The notes beneath the pieces are model-generated. The model saw nothing but the letters and a program-made list of their open reading frames with translations, was not told the origin of the DNA and did not search any database. A DNA stretch of 38,301 nt from the NCBI GenBank assembly GCA_947373225.1, contig CANBWX010000019.1, forward strand, positions 1-38,301, in the 5' to 3' direction. This stretch comes from Flavobacteriaceae bacterium (GTDB lineage: Bacteria; Bacteroidota; Bacteroidia; Flavobacteriales; Flavobacteriaceae). The translations under genes were made by a program, and so were the position numbers. This document shows positions 8,831 through 17,526 of the stretch, in pieces. Each line of letters starts with the position of its first letter. Position 1 is the stretch's first letter.

Positions 8831-9877
8831 ATGATAGCAGTAAAAAAAGACGGAATAATACTAGAGAAAACAACACTGATTTTTGAAAATGAAGGCGTCT
8901 TAAATCCAGCTGCCATTAGAGAAGGAGCCTTTGTCCACCTATTTTATAGAGCGGTGAGCGAAGGAAATTATTCCACTATAGGCTACTGCAAATTAATGGG
9001 ACCATTAGAAATAGAACAACGGATGGAAGCACCTTTACTTTCGCCTGAATTTGACTATGAACGACATGGTATTGAGGATCCAAGAATAGTAAAAATCGAA
9101 GATTTATATTATCTAACTTATACGGCTTATGATGGTGTAAACGCATTGGGCGCATTGGCAACTTCAAAAGATTTAATTCATTTTGATAAAAAAGGAATCA
9201 TTGTTCCTAAGATCACATATGAAGAATTTAATCGTCTAGCAGAAACAAAAGGTGCAATAAATGAAAAATATTATAGCTACAATCAACATAATCATATTAC
9301 TGAAAAAGACGGATTAAAAATGTTGCTTTGGGACAAAAACGTCATTTTTTTTCCAAGAAAAATCAATGGTAAGTTTTGTTTCCTACACCGCATTCGACCC
9401 GAAATACAAATTGTTGTCAAAATCGAATCATTAAACGATTTATCCGAACAATTTTGGAAAGATTATTTAATCCATTTTAATGATCATATCCTGCTTTCGC
9501 CTAAATACGATAAAGGAATAAGTTACATTGGTGGCGGTTGTCCGCCAATAGAAACTGAATTTGGCTGGCTTATCATATACCATAAAGTACATACTTCGAT
9601 AAATGGCTATGTGTATTCTGCTGGTGCAGCCTTATTAGATATTGAAAATCCACAAATAGAAATTGCCCGATTACCGTATTCATTATTCAAACCCGAGGAA
9701 ATCTGGGAGTTAAAAGGTGAAGTAAATAATGTTTGTTTTCCGACTGGAGCCGTAGTTTTTGATGGCATTTTATATATTTATTACGGTGCTGCCGATGAAA
9801 GAATTGCTTGCGCATCGATGAGTTTAGCAGGATTATTAAACGAATTAATTTTAAACAAAAAACAAGATGAAAAATAA
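8831..9877 (+). CDS. GH130 family mannoside phosphorylase-like enzyme
   Basis: A 348-residue five-bladed propeller-type glycosidase. The family motif GIEDPRI (residues 80-86) carries D83, the expected catalytic acid of GH130 enzymes, which phosphorolyse or hydrolyse beta-mannosides. Other family-like elements are the aromatic-rich IGGGCPPIET region (near residue 235) and YYGAADERIACA near the C-terminus. No signal peptide is seen, so it is cytoplasmic. Its stop overlaps the start of the glycosyltransferase gene by 11 bp, implying coupled translation and a shared substrate. Phosphorylase versus hydrolase and the linkage cannot be decided from sequence. Confidence 0.85.
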   Translation: MIAVKKDGIILEKTTLIFENEGVLNPAAIREGAFVHLFYRAVSEGNYSTIGYCKLMGPLEIEQRMEAPLLSPEFDYERHGIEDPRIVKIEDLYYLTYTAYDGVNALGALATSKDLIHFDKKGIIVPKITYEEFNRLAETKGAINEKYYSYNQHNHITEKDGLKMLLWDKNVIFFPRKINGKFCFLHRIRPEIQIVVKIESLNDLSEQFWKDYLIHFNDHILLSPKYDKGISYIGGGCPPIETEFGWLIIYHKVHTSINGYVYSAGAALLDIENPQIEIARLPYSLFKPEEIWELKGEVNNVCFPTGAVVFDGILYIYYGAADERIACASMSLAGLLNELILNKKQDEK

Positions 9878-12254
9878 AACTGCAATCAACCCCAGCAATT
9901 TGCTTTCGATAAAGAAACAACTTAAAATTAGTTCTGACAGTCCATTAAATTTTCAGAAAGACAAATTCAAGTTACCCGAAATAGTTATCATAACAACTTT
10001 TCCTCCCCGAGAATGCGGTATTGCGACCTATTCACAGGATTTAATTTTTGCATTAAAAAACAAATTCAAAAAATCGTTTTCCATAAAAATTGTTGCTTTA
10101 GAATTAGAAAAAGAGAAACACATTTATACGGAAGATATTTATGCCGTTCTGGAAACCGACAATCAAAATTCGTATTTGGAATTGGCTGAAAATATCAATG
10201 AAAATTCGAATATAGAAATTGTTTTGATTCAACACGAATTTGGATTATTCAGTACCAATGAAGCCGATTTTATTTCCTTTCTAAAATCAATTCGTAAGCC
10301 GAAAATTGTAGTTTTTCATACTGTTTTACCTCGTCCTGATAATCGACTTAAAAAACAAGTTCAGCAGATTAACAAAACGGTTGATTCATTTATTGTAATG
10401 ACAAACACATCTGCAAAAATATTAGAAAATGATTATGCCGTTTTGCAAGATAAGATTACTGTTATTGCGCATGGAACGCATTTAGTAGAACATTCGAACA
10501 AGGAAGTTCTCAAAAGAAAATACAATTTATCAGGGCGAAAAATTATTTCGACTTTTGGACTGTTAAGTTCAGGAAAATGTATTGAAACTTCAATTGAAGC
10601 TTTGCAAACAATTGTCAAAAAACAACCCAACATCTTATTTCTTGTTATTGGAAAAACACATCCGAGTGTCGTTAAAAACGAAGGTGAAAAATACAGGAAT
10701 TCTCTTGAAGCACAAATTGTTGCTTTAGGATTGCAAAAAAATGTTCAATTCATCAATCAATATTTACCGCTAGATAGGCTATTAGAATACTTGCAATTAA
10801 CTGATATTTATCTTTTTACAACCAAAGATAGAAACCAGGCTGTAAGCGGAACTTTCTCTTATGCTATAAGTTGCGGTTGTCCCATTATCTCTACTCCAAT
10901 TCCGCATGCCATCGAAGTTTTGCAAAATGAAACAGGAATTATTATTGATTTTGAAGATCCAAAACAATTGGCGGAACAAGTCATTCGTTTGTTGAACGAT
11001 GAACAATTATGCAAAAAAATTGCCGCAAAAGGAATTCATAAATTAGCGCCAACGGTCTGGGAAAACTCGGCAATCGCACATGCTTTAGTGCTTAAAAAAA
11101 TAGCCAATAAAAAAATAGATTTACATTATAAAATTCCAGAGATTAACCTAAACCATTTCAAAAAATTAACGACTTCGTTTGGAATGATCCAGTTTTCTAA
11201 GATCAATCAGCCTGATATCGATACGGGCTATACTTTAGATGACAACGCACGAGCATTGGTGGCAATTTGCCAACATTATGAATTGACAAATGATCCAGCA
11301 GATTTAGAATATATTAAAATATATTTCAATTTTATAAAATTATGCTTTCAATCGGATGGATATTTCTTGAATTATGTAGACGAAAACGGAAAATTCACAA
11401 ACCAGAATAGTGAAAACCTCGACGATGCAAATGGAAGAGCGATTTGGGCTTTGGGATATCTAATTTCTTTAGGTATCATTTTGCCAACAGGATTATACGA
11501 AAAAGCGGTTTTAACCATGCAAATAGCATTGTTAAACGTTCGTCAAATTCATTCTACTCGAGCAATTGCTTTCATCATAAAAGGGGTTTATTATAGTAAT
11601 TTGAAGAACAATTCTATTCAAAATATTTCTTTAATACAACATCTTGCCAACAAATTAGTTCAGATGTACAAACACGAATCAGACCAGAACTGGCAATGGT
11701 TCGAGAGTTATCTTACGTACTCGAATAGTGTCTTGCCAGAAGCAATGTTGTGCGCGTATTTAGCAACCGACGAAAATATTTATAAGGAAATTGCCAAAAA
11801 ATCCTTTGATTTCTTGTTGTCAAAAATATATAGAAACCAAAGCATAAAGGTAATCTCGAACAAAGGTTGGCTAACCAATGGGGAAAAATTAAATCTCGAA
11901 AAAATTGGTGGCGAACAACCCGTAGATGTTTCTTATACAATTATTGCCTTGAGCAAATTTTACGCAGTTTTTGGAGAACACAACTATTTGCAAAAAATGG
12001 AAATTGGTTTCAACTGGTTTTTAGGAAAAAATCATTTGCATCAAATCATTTATAATCCTTGTACTGGAGGTTGTTATGACGGTTTAGAAGAAGATTGCGT
12101 CAATTTGAATCAAGGTGCAGAATCGACCGTGAGCTATTTGATGGCAAGACTTACGATGGAAAAACATTTTAACCATAAAGACAGAAAAAGTCTTCAAAGT
12201 TTAAAAAATTTAAGAAAAAGCAAATTGAAATCAAGTATTTATAATTTAAAATAA
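9867..12254 (+). CDS. Two-domain GT4 glycosyltransferase with C-terminal helical glycosidase-like domain
   Basis: A 795-residue cytoplasmic protein. Residues about 30-400 are a GT-B glycosyltransferase of family 4: the N-terminal FPPRECGIATYSQDL, a central phosphate-binding region (STFGLLSSGK) and the donor-site region with GTFSYAISCGCPIISTPIPHAIEVL divided by a short break. Residues about 420-770 are a second, all-helical domain (TGYTLDDNARALVAI, DDANGRAIWALGYL, QGAESTVSYLMARL) that resembles an (alpha/alpha)6 barrel. The fusion and the overlap with the GH130 gene suggest manno-oligosaccharide or glycogen-like polymer synthesis and turnover. The product is not identifiable, and the helical domain could be catalytic or only structural. 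Confidence 0.85.
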   Translation: MKNKTAINPSNLLSIKKQLKISSDSPLNFQKDKFKLPEIVIITTFPPRECGIATYSQDLIFALKNKFKKSFSIKIVALELEKEKHIYTEDIYAVLETDNQNSYLELAENINENSNIEIVLIQHEFGLFSTNEADFISFLKSIRKPKIVVFHTVLPRPDNRLKKQVQQINKTVDSFIVMTNTSAKILENDYAVLQDKITVIAHGTHLVEHSNKEVLKRKYNLSGRKIISTFGLLSSGKCIETSIEALQTIVKKQPNILFLVIGKTHPSVVKNEGEKYRNSLEAQIVALGLQKNVQFINQYLPLDRLLEYLQLTDIYLFTTKDRNQAVSGTFSYAISCGCPIISTPIPHAIEVLQNETGIIIDFEDPKQLAEQVIRLLNDEQLCKKIAAKGIHKLAPTVWENSAIAHALVLKKIANKKIDLHYKIPEINLNHFKKLTTSFGMIQFSKINQPDIDTGYTLDDNARALVAICQHYELTNDPADLEYIKIYFNFIKLCFQSDGYFLNYVDENGKFTNQNSENLDDANGRAIWALGYLISLGIILPTGLYEKAVLTMQIALLNVRQIHSTRAIAFIIKGVYYSNLKNNSIQNISLIQHLANKLVQMYKHESDQNWQWFESYLTYSNSVLPEAMLCAYLATDENIYKEIAKKSFDFLLSKIYRNQSIKVISNKGWLTNGEKLNLEKIGGEQPVDVSYTIIALSKFYAVFGEHNYLQKMEIGFNWFLGKNHLHQIIYNPCTGGCYDGLEEDCVNLNQGAESTVSYLMARLTMEKHFNHKDRKSLQSLKNLRKSKLKSSIYNLK

Positions 12255-12282
12255 GAAACAGTTCCTAATCGAATTATAAGAA

Positions 12283-12348
12283 CAAGGAATTATATAACTT
12301 TTCTCAAAAGTTATATAACAATTTAACCTTCAATTTTTTAGAATTTTA
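12283..12348 (+). promoter_or_regulatory. Island promoter 4: perfect dyad and TTTA -7 box before dps
   Basis: The dyad at 12290-12318 has perfect 13-base arms (TTATATAACTTTT and AAAAGTTATATAA) around CTC. TTTA begins at 12345, 27 bp after the dyad. The GTGTGAA box is poorly kept here (CAAGGAA), perhaps because the dyad is optimal. Transcription from about 12355 would give dps a leader of nearly 290 nt. Confidence 0.8.
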
Positions 12349-12383
12349 CAGTATAGAAATTTAACACCAATTAATTTCTAAAT

Positions 12384-12596
12384 AAAAATAATCAATGTTA
12401 TTTAGTCAAGAGAAGAAGTTCCTCACCACAATTTAATTTGTTGGTACTAACAAATAGCATTGCTGATTTTTACAAATATTCTGAAAAAAATATTGAGAGT
12501 ATTGAAAAATAATCAATGTTGTTTAGTCAAGAGAAGAAGTTCCTCACCCACAATTTAATTTGTTGGTACTAACAAATGACATTGATGATTTTTTAA
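12384..12596 (+). ncRNA. Tandem structured leader elements before dps
   Basis: Two copies of a roughly 92-nt unit, 12384-12475 and 12505-12596, offset by 121 bp. Both contain AGTCAAGAGAAGAAGTTCC and AATTTGTTGGTACTAACAAAT almost unchanged. In each copy a 9-bp helix can form between ATGTTATTT (copy 1) or ATGTTGTTT (copy 2) and AAATAGCAT or AAATGACAT. The differences keep pairing through wobble or Watson-Crick pairs, which supports an RNA structure. Smaller hairpins (ACCACAA with TTGTTGGT) fit inside. Function is unknown; a tandem regulatory RNA in the dps leader is my inference. Confidence 0.55.
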
Positions 12597-12643
12597 ATTA
12601 TTCTAATCAAATCATCGAAAATTAATAAACTAAATACAATAGT

Positions 12644-13117
12644 ATGATACCTAAAATTGGAATTACCGAAGATCATTTGCAAAAAACCAACAGTCTGCTC
12701 TCCGTTATCTTATCTGATGAAATGACACTCTACATCAAAACCAGAAAATTCCATTGGAATGTTGCTGGAGAAAGTTTTATGGAATTGCATAAATTATTCG
12801 AAGCTCAATACACCCAATTAGAAGCCATTATAGATACTGTAGCAGAACGAATTGGTAAATTGGGAGGCAAAACCATTGGGACAATGAACGAGTTTTCGTT
12901 GCTTTCTAGAATTGTAGAACATCCCAACAAATATCCAGTTCAAAATGCAATGCTTTCTGAATTGCTATCGGATCACGAAACCCTAATAACCGAATTACGA
13001 AAGGATATAGATCTTTGTACAAATGAAAATCACGATGCTGGAACGGCGGATATGCTTACGGCAATTTTGCAACAACACGAAGCAATTGCTTGGATATTGA
13101 GAAGATATTTGAGTTGA
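12644..13117 (+). CDS. dps: Dps family DNA-protecting ferritin
   Basis: A 157-residue Dps that oxidises and stores iron with peroxide and protects DNA. The inter-subunit ferroxidase residues are complete: H37, H49, E53, D64 and E68, in the spacing of the family (KFHWNV, HKLFEAQY, IDTVAER). Length is normal. It has the island promoter with an almost 290-nt leader holding two structured repeats. The following genes are spaced by only 5-46 bp down to the efflux pump, so dps may head a long unit. Regulation by oxidative or iron stress is known for the family; here the signal is unknown. Confidence 0.95.
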   Translation: MIPKIGITEDHLQKTNSLLSVILSDEMTLYIKTRKFHWNVAGESFMELHKLFEAQYTQLEAIIDTVAERIGKLGGKTIGTMNEFSLLSRIVEHPNKYPVQNAMLSELLSDHETLITELRKDIDLCTNENHDAGTADMLTAILQQHEAIAWILRRYLS

Positions 13118-13157
13118 AAATTTAAAAATAAGTCAAAATTAATTTAAAAAAAATAGT

Positions 13158-13382
13158 ATGTATTACGAAAATTATTATTGGGGAATGAATTTTATTTGGT
13201 GGTTTTTATGGGTAATCCTATTGTTTTGGATTTTTGCAATTCCGTATGATATTCCAGGTCAAAGACGCAAGAAAGATTCGGCTTTTGACATTTTACAAAA
13301 ACGATATGCAGATGGACATATCACAGAATCAGAATATTATGACAAGAAAAAAATATTGGAAGAAGAGTTTAGAAAATCGTAA
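13158..13382 (+). CDS. Small membrane protein with SHOCT domain
   Basis: A 74-residue protein. Residues 8-28 form one Trp-rich membrane helix (NFIWWFLWVILLFWIFAI). Residues about 42-72 match the SHOCT short C-terminal domain (DILQKRYADGHITESEYYDKK). SHOCT domains are found at the ends of many small bacterial membrane proteins and may mediate oligomer contacts; the precise role is unknown. It lies 40 bp after dps. Confidence 0.85.
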   Translation: MYYENYYWGMNFIWWFLWVILLFWIFAIPYDIPGQRRKKDSAFDILQKRYADGHITESEYYDKKKILEEEFRKS

Positions 13383-13390
13383 AAATTTCT

Positions 13391-13729
13391 ATGATAATGA
13401 AAGATAAAGAAAAATTTCCGAAAGCAGCAAATGAGCAATTAGCAAAAGATGGTTATCCAAAATACCCCGAAAGTGAAGATATTTATAACAAATTCGACAA
13501 AGAATTTGACATCGATCCTGAAAATATTGCTAAGAAAAAAGAAATTATTAAAATTGAGAAAAATCCAACTTGGAACGAAAAAAATTTCAAACAAGATAAA
13601 ACAGGAAACGATTTAGATATTCCCGGAGCTGACCTCGATGACGACCAAGAAAGTATTGGCAACGAGGACGAAGAAAATAATTCATATAGCATTGGCGGTG
13701 ATAATCACAACAATTTAGAAGAAAATTAG
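13391..13729 (+). CDS. Acidic, probably disordered small protein
   Basis: A 112-residue very acidic and hydrophilic protein without signal peptide, membrane helix or cysteine. The N-terminus has GYPKYPESEDIYNKF, the middle is Lys-rich, and the C-terminal half is a low-complexity Asp/Glu/Asn tail. It looks intrinsically disordered, like other stress-linked hydrophilic proteins, but no family could be named. The start could be 13391 or 13397. It lies 8 bp after the SHOCT gene and 5 bp before the next gene. Confidence 0.7.
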   Translation: MIMKDKEKFPKAANEQLAKDGYPKYPESEDIYNKFDKEFDIDPENIAKKKEIIKIEKNPTWNEKNFKQDKTGNDLDIPGADLDDDQESIGNEDEENNSYSIGGDNHNNLEEN

Positions 13730-13734
13730 AACTA

Positions 13735-14130
13735 ATGAAAACACTAAAAAAACTAGGCATTTGGTTGGATCATTCCAATGCTCACCTAATCGAATTTTCG
13801 TCAGAAGTAAAAGAAATACAAACCATTTCGTCCGATTTTACTTTTCAAGATAGAGAAGAAACCTTGCAACGCAGCGAAAGCGAAATGCACAACAAAGAAC
13901 AACACAAACACGCCACTTTTTATAAAAATTTGGCTGCTGTTATCAAAAATTTTGATGAAGTAATTCTATTTGGACCAACTGATGCCAAAGTAGAATTATT
14001 CAATTTTTTGAAAGAAAATCACGGCTATGATAAAATAAAAATCACCGTAAAAAACGCTGATAAAATGAGTGATAAAGAACTACATGTTTTCGTTCGAGAT
14101 TACTTTAAAAAATTGGAATTCAGAATGTAG
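13735..14130 (+). CDS. GIWLDHS-family protein (paralogue of 19631-20014)
   Basis: A 131-residue soluble protein of unknown function. It begins with LKKLGIWLDHSNAHLIEF, has a central MHNKEQ segment and a conserved VILFGPTDAKVELFNFL stretch. A second copy of this family lies at 19631-20014 with the same three blocks, upstream of the mla operon. The pattern recalls the middle domain of eRF1-like release or rescue factors and so-called host attachment proteins, but this is only a fold-level guess. It lies between dps-associated small genes and tolC. Confidence 0.75.
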   Translation: MKTLKKLGIWLDHSNAHLIEFSSEVKEIQTISSDFTFQDREETLQRSESEMHNKEQHKHATFYKNLAAVIKNFDEVILFGPTDAKVELFNFLKENHGYDKIKITVKNADKMSDKELHVFVRDYFKKLEFRM

Positions 14131-14176
14131 CTTTTTTAAAATAAAATATTTAAACAAACCATTTTATTCTAGAATT

Positions 14177-15526
14177 ATGATTTTTTTTAAATTGAATATT
14201 TGGTGTTTTGTTGGGATTTTTATACCATTCTCAGTTGAAGCACAGGTTTCGGATACTATAAAAAAATGGTCTATTGAAACTTGTTTTCAATATGCCATCG
14301 AAAATAATATTGACATCAATACAGCAAAACTGAATGAACTTTCAGCTATTCAGGATGCAAATCTTGCAAAAGGTAGTAGAATTCCAAACTTGTATGGAAC
14401 GTTAAATAATACCATTACAAACGAGAAAAATGATGTTTCTGGCACTGGAAATTTTGAAAATCAAGTCGTCTCTACTGGAAATTATTCACTGAATTCTTCA
14501 CTAGTTTTATGGAACGGAAACTATGTAAATACCAATATTCATCAAAAAAATTTGGTTTCAAAAACGTATAATCTGTTGGTAGAACAATCCAAAAACAACC
14601 TCTTTCTACGCATTACACAAAGCTATTTATCCATTTTATTAGCAAAAGAGAATCTGAAATATAGTATCGATTTGGTTGCCACATCCAAAAGCAGATTGAC
14701 ACAAGGTCAACAATTATATGATGCTGGAAGTACTGCAAAAATTAATGTTCTACAACTTCAAGCGCAATTGTCAGCTGATATCTATTTGAAAATTCTAATC
14801 GAAAATACCATCCGACAAAATATCTTATTGCTAAAACAACTTTTGCAATTACCAACAACAGTTTCTTTTGATGTGGAAACGCCTAACGATTTACAAGTTG
14901 TTGCATTAGTTTCTCCACTAGAAACCGTGCAAAACAATGCCTTTCAAAATTTTCCAGAAATAAAAATTAGTCAGATGAATAAGGAGATTTCAAATCTGAA
15001 TATCACCAAAGCCAAAGCCAGTTTTTTGCCTACATTAACTGCAAATGCAGGAATTGGGTCAGGTTATAGCACTATTTTGAACAATACAGTTTTTACTTCC
15101 TCCAATTATTTTATGCAGACTGGAAATAATTTTTATCAACAAATTGGAGTTACTTTATCCATTCCTATTCTTACCAATCGAATCAATAAAACCAATTTAG
15201 AGAAAGCTAAAATCGGCTCCAAGCAATCGGATTTTAATTTAAAAAATACAAAATTACTGTTATCTCAAGATGTAGAATTGGCTTATCTTAATGCCACCAA
15301 TGCACAAGAAGCCTATCAATCTGCAAATGAACAGCTCATTGCAGTTACCGAAAGTTATCGAATTCTCAACGAAGAATATAAATTGGGTGGAGTCAATTCT
15401 TTCGATTTATTACAACAAAAAAACCAATACGTACAAGCAATACAAGCCTTTACGCAATCGAAATATACTGCTATTTTACAACAAAAAATTTACGATTTCT
15501 ACAACGGAATCAAAATACAACTATAA
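14177..15526 (+). CDS. TolC-like outer-membrane efflux protein
   Basis: A 449-residue outer-membrane channel for the MacAB-type exporter encoded downstream. A reading frame extends up to 14069 but would overlap the preceding gene by 62 bp, and the ATG at 14177 gives a clean signal peptide (FFKLNIWCFVGIFIPFSVEA). Two OEP repeats are seen as long alpha-helical stretches, beginning with WSIETCFQYAIENN and again near residue 270 (QMNKEISNLNITKAKASFLPTL). It lies 2 bp before the membrane fusion gene and is surely in the same operon. Confidence 0.92.
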   Translation: MIFFKLNIWCFVGIFIPFSVEAQVSDTIKKWSIETCFQYAIENNIDINTAKLNELSAIQDANLAKGSRIPNLYGTLNNTITNEKNDVSGTGNFENQVVSTGNYSLNSSLVLWNGNYVNTNIHQKNLVSKTYNLLVEQSKNNLFLRITQSYLSILLAKENLKYSIDLVATSKSRLTQGQQLYDAGSTAKINVLQLQAQLSADIYLKILIENTIRQNILLLKQLLQLPTTVSFDVETPNDLQVVALVSPLETVQNNAFQNFPEIKISQMNKEISNLNITKAKASFLPTLTANAGIGSGYSTILNNTVFTSSNYFMQTGNNFYQQIGVTLSIPILTNRINKTNLEKAKIGSKQSDFNLKNTKLLLSQDVELAYLNATNAQEAYQSANEQLIAVTESYRILNEEYKLGGVNSFDLLQQKNQYVQAIQAFTQSKYTAILQQKIYDFYNGIKIQL

Positions 15527-15528
15527 AA

Positions 15529-16773
15529 ATGAACCCTCCCATCGAAAACAGTAAAAATACATCCCCCAAAAAGTGGATTATAATAGTAGCAGTAATTCTA
15601 GTCGTTGGGGGTGTAATTTATTATTTTGTCAATCATAAAAAAACGGCTATTGAAACTTTTGAAACTAGTAAAGCACATTATGGGTATATTGCCAAAAGCA
15701 TCACGGCTACAGGAACAATACAACCCGTTGATACCGTTGCGGTTGGATCTCAAGTTTCGGGAGTTATAAAAAATATTTATGTCGATTTTAATACTGTTGT
15801 AAAAAAGGGACAACTAATTGCAACCATCGATCCGTCGATAATTTTGGCCCAAAAAGAACAATCTACAGCCAATCTTGCTAACGTAGAAAGTAATTTGAAA
15901 TTCCAACAAAGCACGTTTGAACGTCAAAATAAATTATTCGTTTTGGGAGCCATTAGTAAAGCTGATTTTCAAATTGCACAAAACGGTTTTAGCAGTGCCA
16001 AAGCGGCTGTTGATAATGCAAAAGCACAGTTAAAAATTACAACCAAAAATTTATTTTACACCAATATTTATTCCCCAATTGACGGAATGATTCTCAACCG
16101 AAACGTAAGCGAAGGTCAAACGATTGCTGCCAGTTTCAATGCGCCAACACTTTTTATTATTGCCAAAGACTTAACCAAAATGCAAGTTCGGGCTGCTGTA
16201 GATGAAGCCGATATTGGAGAAGTAAAATCAGGTCAAAATGTTAGTTTTACAGTAGATGCGTTTCCTGATGAAATTTTCAAAGGAAAGGTGCAGCAAATTT
16301 TATTGCACGCCAAAGTTACCGCCAATGTAGTTACTTATACCACTTTAATAAATGTTGATAATACCAGTTTAAAACTAAAACCAGGAATGACGGCAAGCAT
16401 CAATATTTACACAAAAGAAGAAGCAAAAGCATTACTGATTCCGTCTAAAGCCTTGATTTTTAAACCCGATAGTATTGCAGTGAAACAATTTATAATTGTA
16501 AATGCAAAAAAAGAAAAAGCAACTTCAACAGAAAATTCGGATATACAAAAAGCCAAAGTTTGGACAAAATCGGGAGATACATTATTTGAAAAAATTATTG
16601 CAATTGATATGAGTGACGATACCAATGTAAAAGTCACTCAAGGATTGACAGCTGGCACAGATGTTATTACAAATAGCATAAACCCAAACGAAAAAGCAAC
16701 TAAGTCAACAACTCAAACCAGTCCTTTTATGCCAAAAATGGGTCGTAGAAATGCTCCTAAAACCAATAAATAA
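15529..16773 (+). CDS. macA: Membrane fusion protein of MacA/HlyD type
   Basis: A 414-residue periplasmic adaptor linking the MacB-type transporter to the TolC-like channel. One N-terminal membrane anchor (residues 16-34, WIIIVAVILVVGGVIYYF), a lipoyl half (GSQVSGVIKNIYVDFNTVVKKGQLIATID), a helical hairpin, the second lipoyl half (YSPIDGMILNRNVSEGQTI) and beta-barrel and membrane-proximal parts follow in normal order. A low-complexity Lys/Thr/Pro tail ends the protein. Its stop overlaps the ATPase start (TAATG). Confidence 0.9.
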   Translation: MNPPIENSKNTSPKKWIIIVAVILVVGGVIYYFVNHKKTAIETFETSKAHYGYIAKSITATGTIQPVDTVAVGSQVSGVIKNIYVDFNTVVKKGQLIATIDPSIILAQKEQSTANLANVESNLKFQQSTFERQNKLFVLGAISKADFQIAQNGFSSAKAAVDNAKAQLKITTKNLFYTNIYSPIDGMILNRNVSEGQTIAASFNAPTLFIIAKDLTKMQVRAAVDEADIGEVKSGQNVSFTVDAFPDEIFKGKVQQILLHAKVTANVVTYTTLINVDNTSLKLKPGMTASINIYTKEEAKALLIPSKALIFKPDSIAVKQFIIVNAKKEKATSTENSDIQKAKVWTKSGDTLFEKIIAIDMSDDTNVKVTQGLTAGTDVITNSINPNEKATKSTTQTSPFMPKMGRRNAPKTNK

Positions 16774-17522
16774 TGAGTGTAATTGTTGACATAAAAAACC
16801 TCAAACGAGAATTTACAGTTGGAAATGAAATTGTAAAAGCGCTTAATGACGTGAGTTTTACCATTAATTCTGGTGAATTTATTACCATTATGGGAAGCAG
16901 CGGTTCAGGAAAAACAACCCTTTTAAATATTTTAGGCTGTCTCGAAAAACCAACACAAGGCACTTACCTACTCGACGGAACTGATGTTAGTAACCTTTCT
17001 AAAAATGAATTGGCGGTTTTGCGAAATTCCAAATTAGGGTTTGTGTTTCAATCCTATAATCTTTTGTCACGAACTTCTGCAATCGAAAATGTAGAATTAC
17101 CCTTATTATACAACAGCAAATTTTCGGCAAGCGAACGCAATGAAAAATGTATAAAAGCATTGGAAGCTGTGAAATTATCAGACAGAATGTATCATTTACC
17201 CAGTCAGTTATCGGGTGGACAACAACAACGTGTTGCCATTGCTAGAGCATTGGTAAACGATCCTGTGATGATTTTAGCAGATGAAGCTACTGGAAATCTC
17301 GATTCAAGAACGTCTTACGAAATTATGATGCTTATTCAAGACTTAAACAATCAAGGAAAAACTATCGTTTTTGTGACACATGAACCCGATATTGCTGCCT
17401 TTAGCAAACGAACGATTACATTAAAAGATGGTAAAATTTTGAAAGATGAAATTAATAAAAAGGTAAAAAGTGCAAAAGAAGTTTTAGAAAGTTTACCTCC
17501 AATTAATGAAGAAATAGTATAA
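16773..17522 (+). CDS. ABC transporter ATPase (MacB/LolD type)
   Basis: A 249-residue ATPase with Walker [11 protein letters not shown]-loop, signature [15 protein letters not shown], Walker [12 protein letters not shown] and switch His in VTHEPDI. This pattern belongs to the MacB/LolD group. In the classic MacB, ATPase and permease are fused; here they are separate adjacent genes. It overlaps macA by 1 bp and is followed after 4 bp by the permease. Confidence 0.93.
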   Translation: MSVIVDIKNLKREFTVGNEIVKALNDVSFTINSGEFITIMGSSGSGKTTLLNILGCLEKPTQGTYLLDGTDVSNLSKNELAVLRNSKLGFVFQSYNLLSRTSAIENVELPLLYNSKFSASERNEKCIKALEAVKLSDRMYHLPSQLSGGQQQRVAIARALVNDPVMILADEATGNLDSRTSYEIMMLIQDLNNQGKTIVFVTHEPDIAAFSKRTITLKDGKILKDEINKKVKSAKEVLESLPPINEEIV

Positions 17523-17526
17523 ACAG

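Noticed and set aside
10433..11940. Open frames on the - strand inside the glycosyltransferase gene
   Set aside because: They are shadows of a well-supported coding frame, have no recognisable domains and no promoter signals.
12384..12596. Tandem repeats as IS ends or integron attachment sites
   Set aside because: No transposase or integrase is nearby, no matching terminal repeats or attC core sites were seen, and the paired changes fit an RNA helix better.
14069..14176. N-terminal extension of the TolC-like protein
   Set aside because: It would overlap the preceding gene by 62 bp and bury the signal peptide; ATG 14177 gives a normal export signal.
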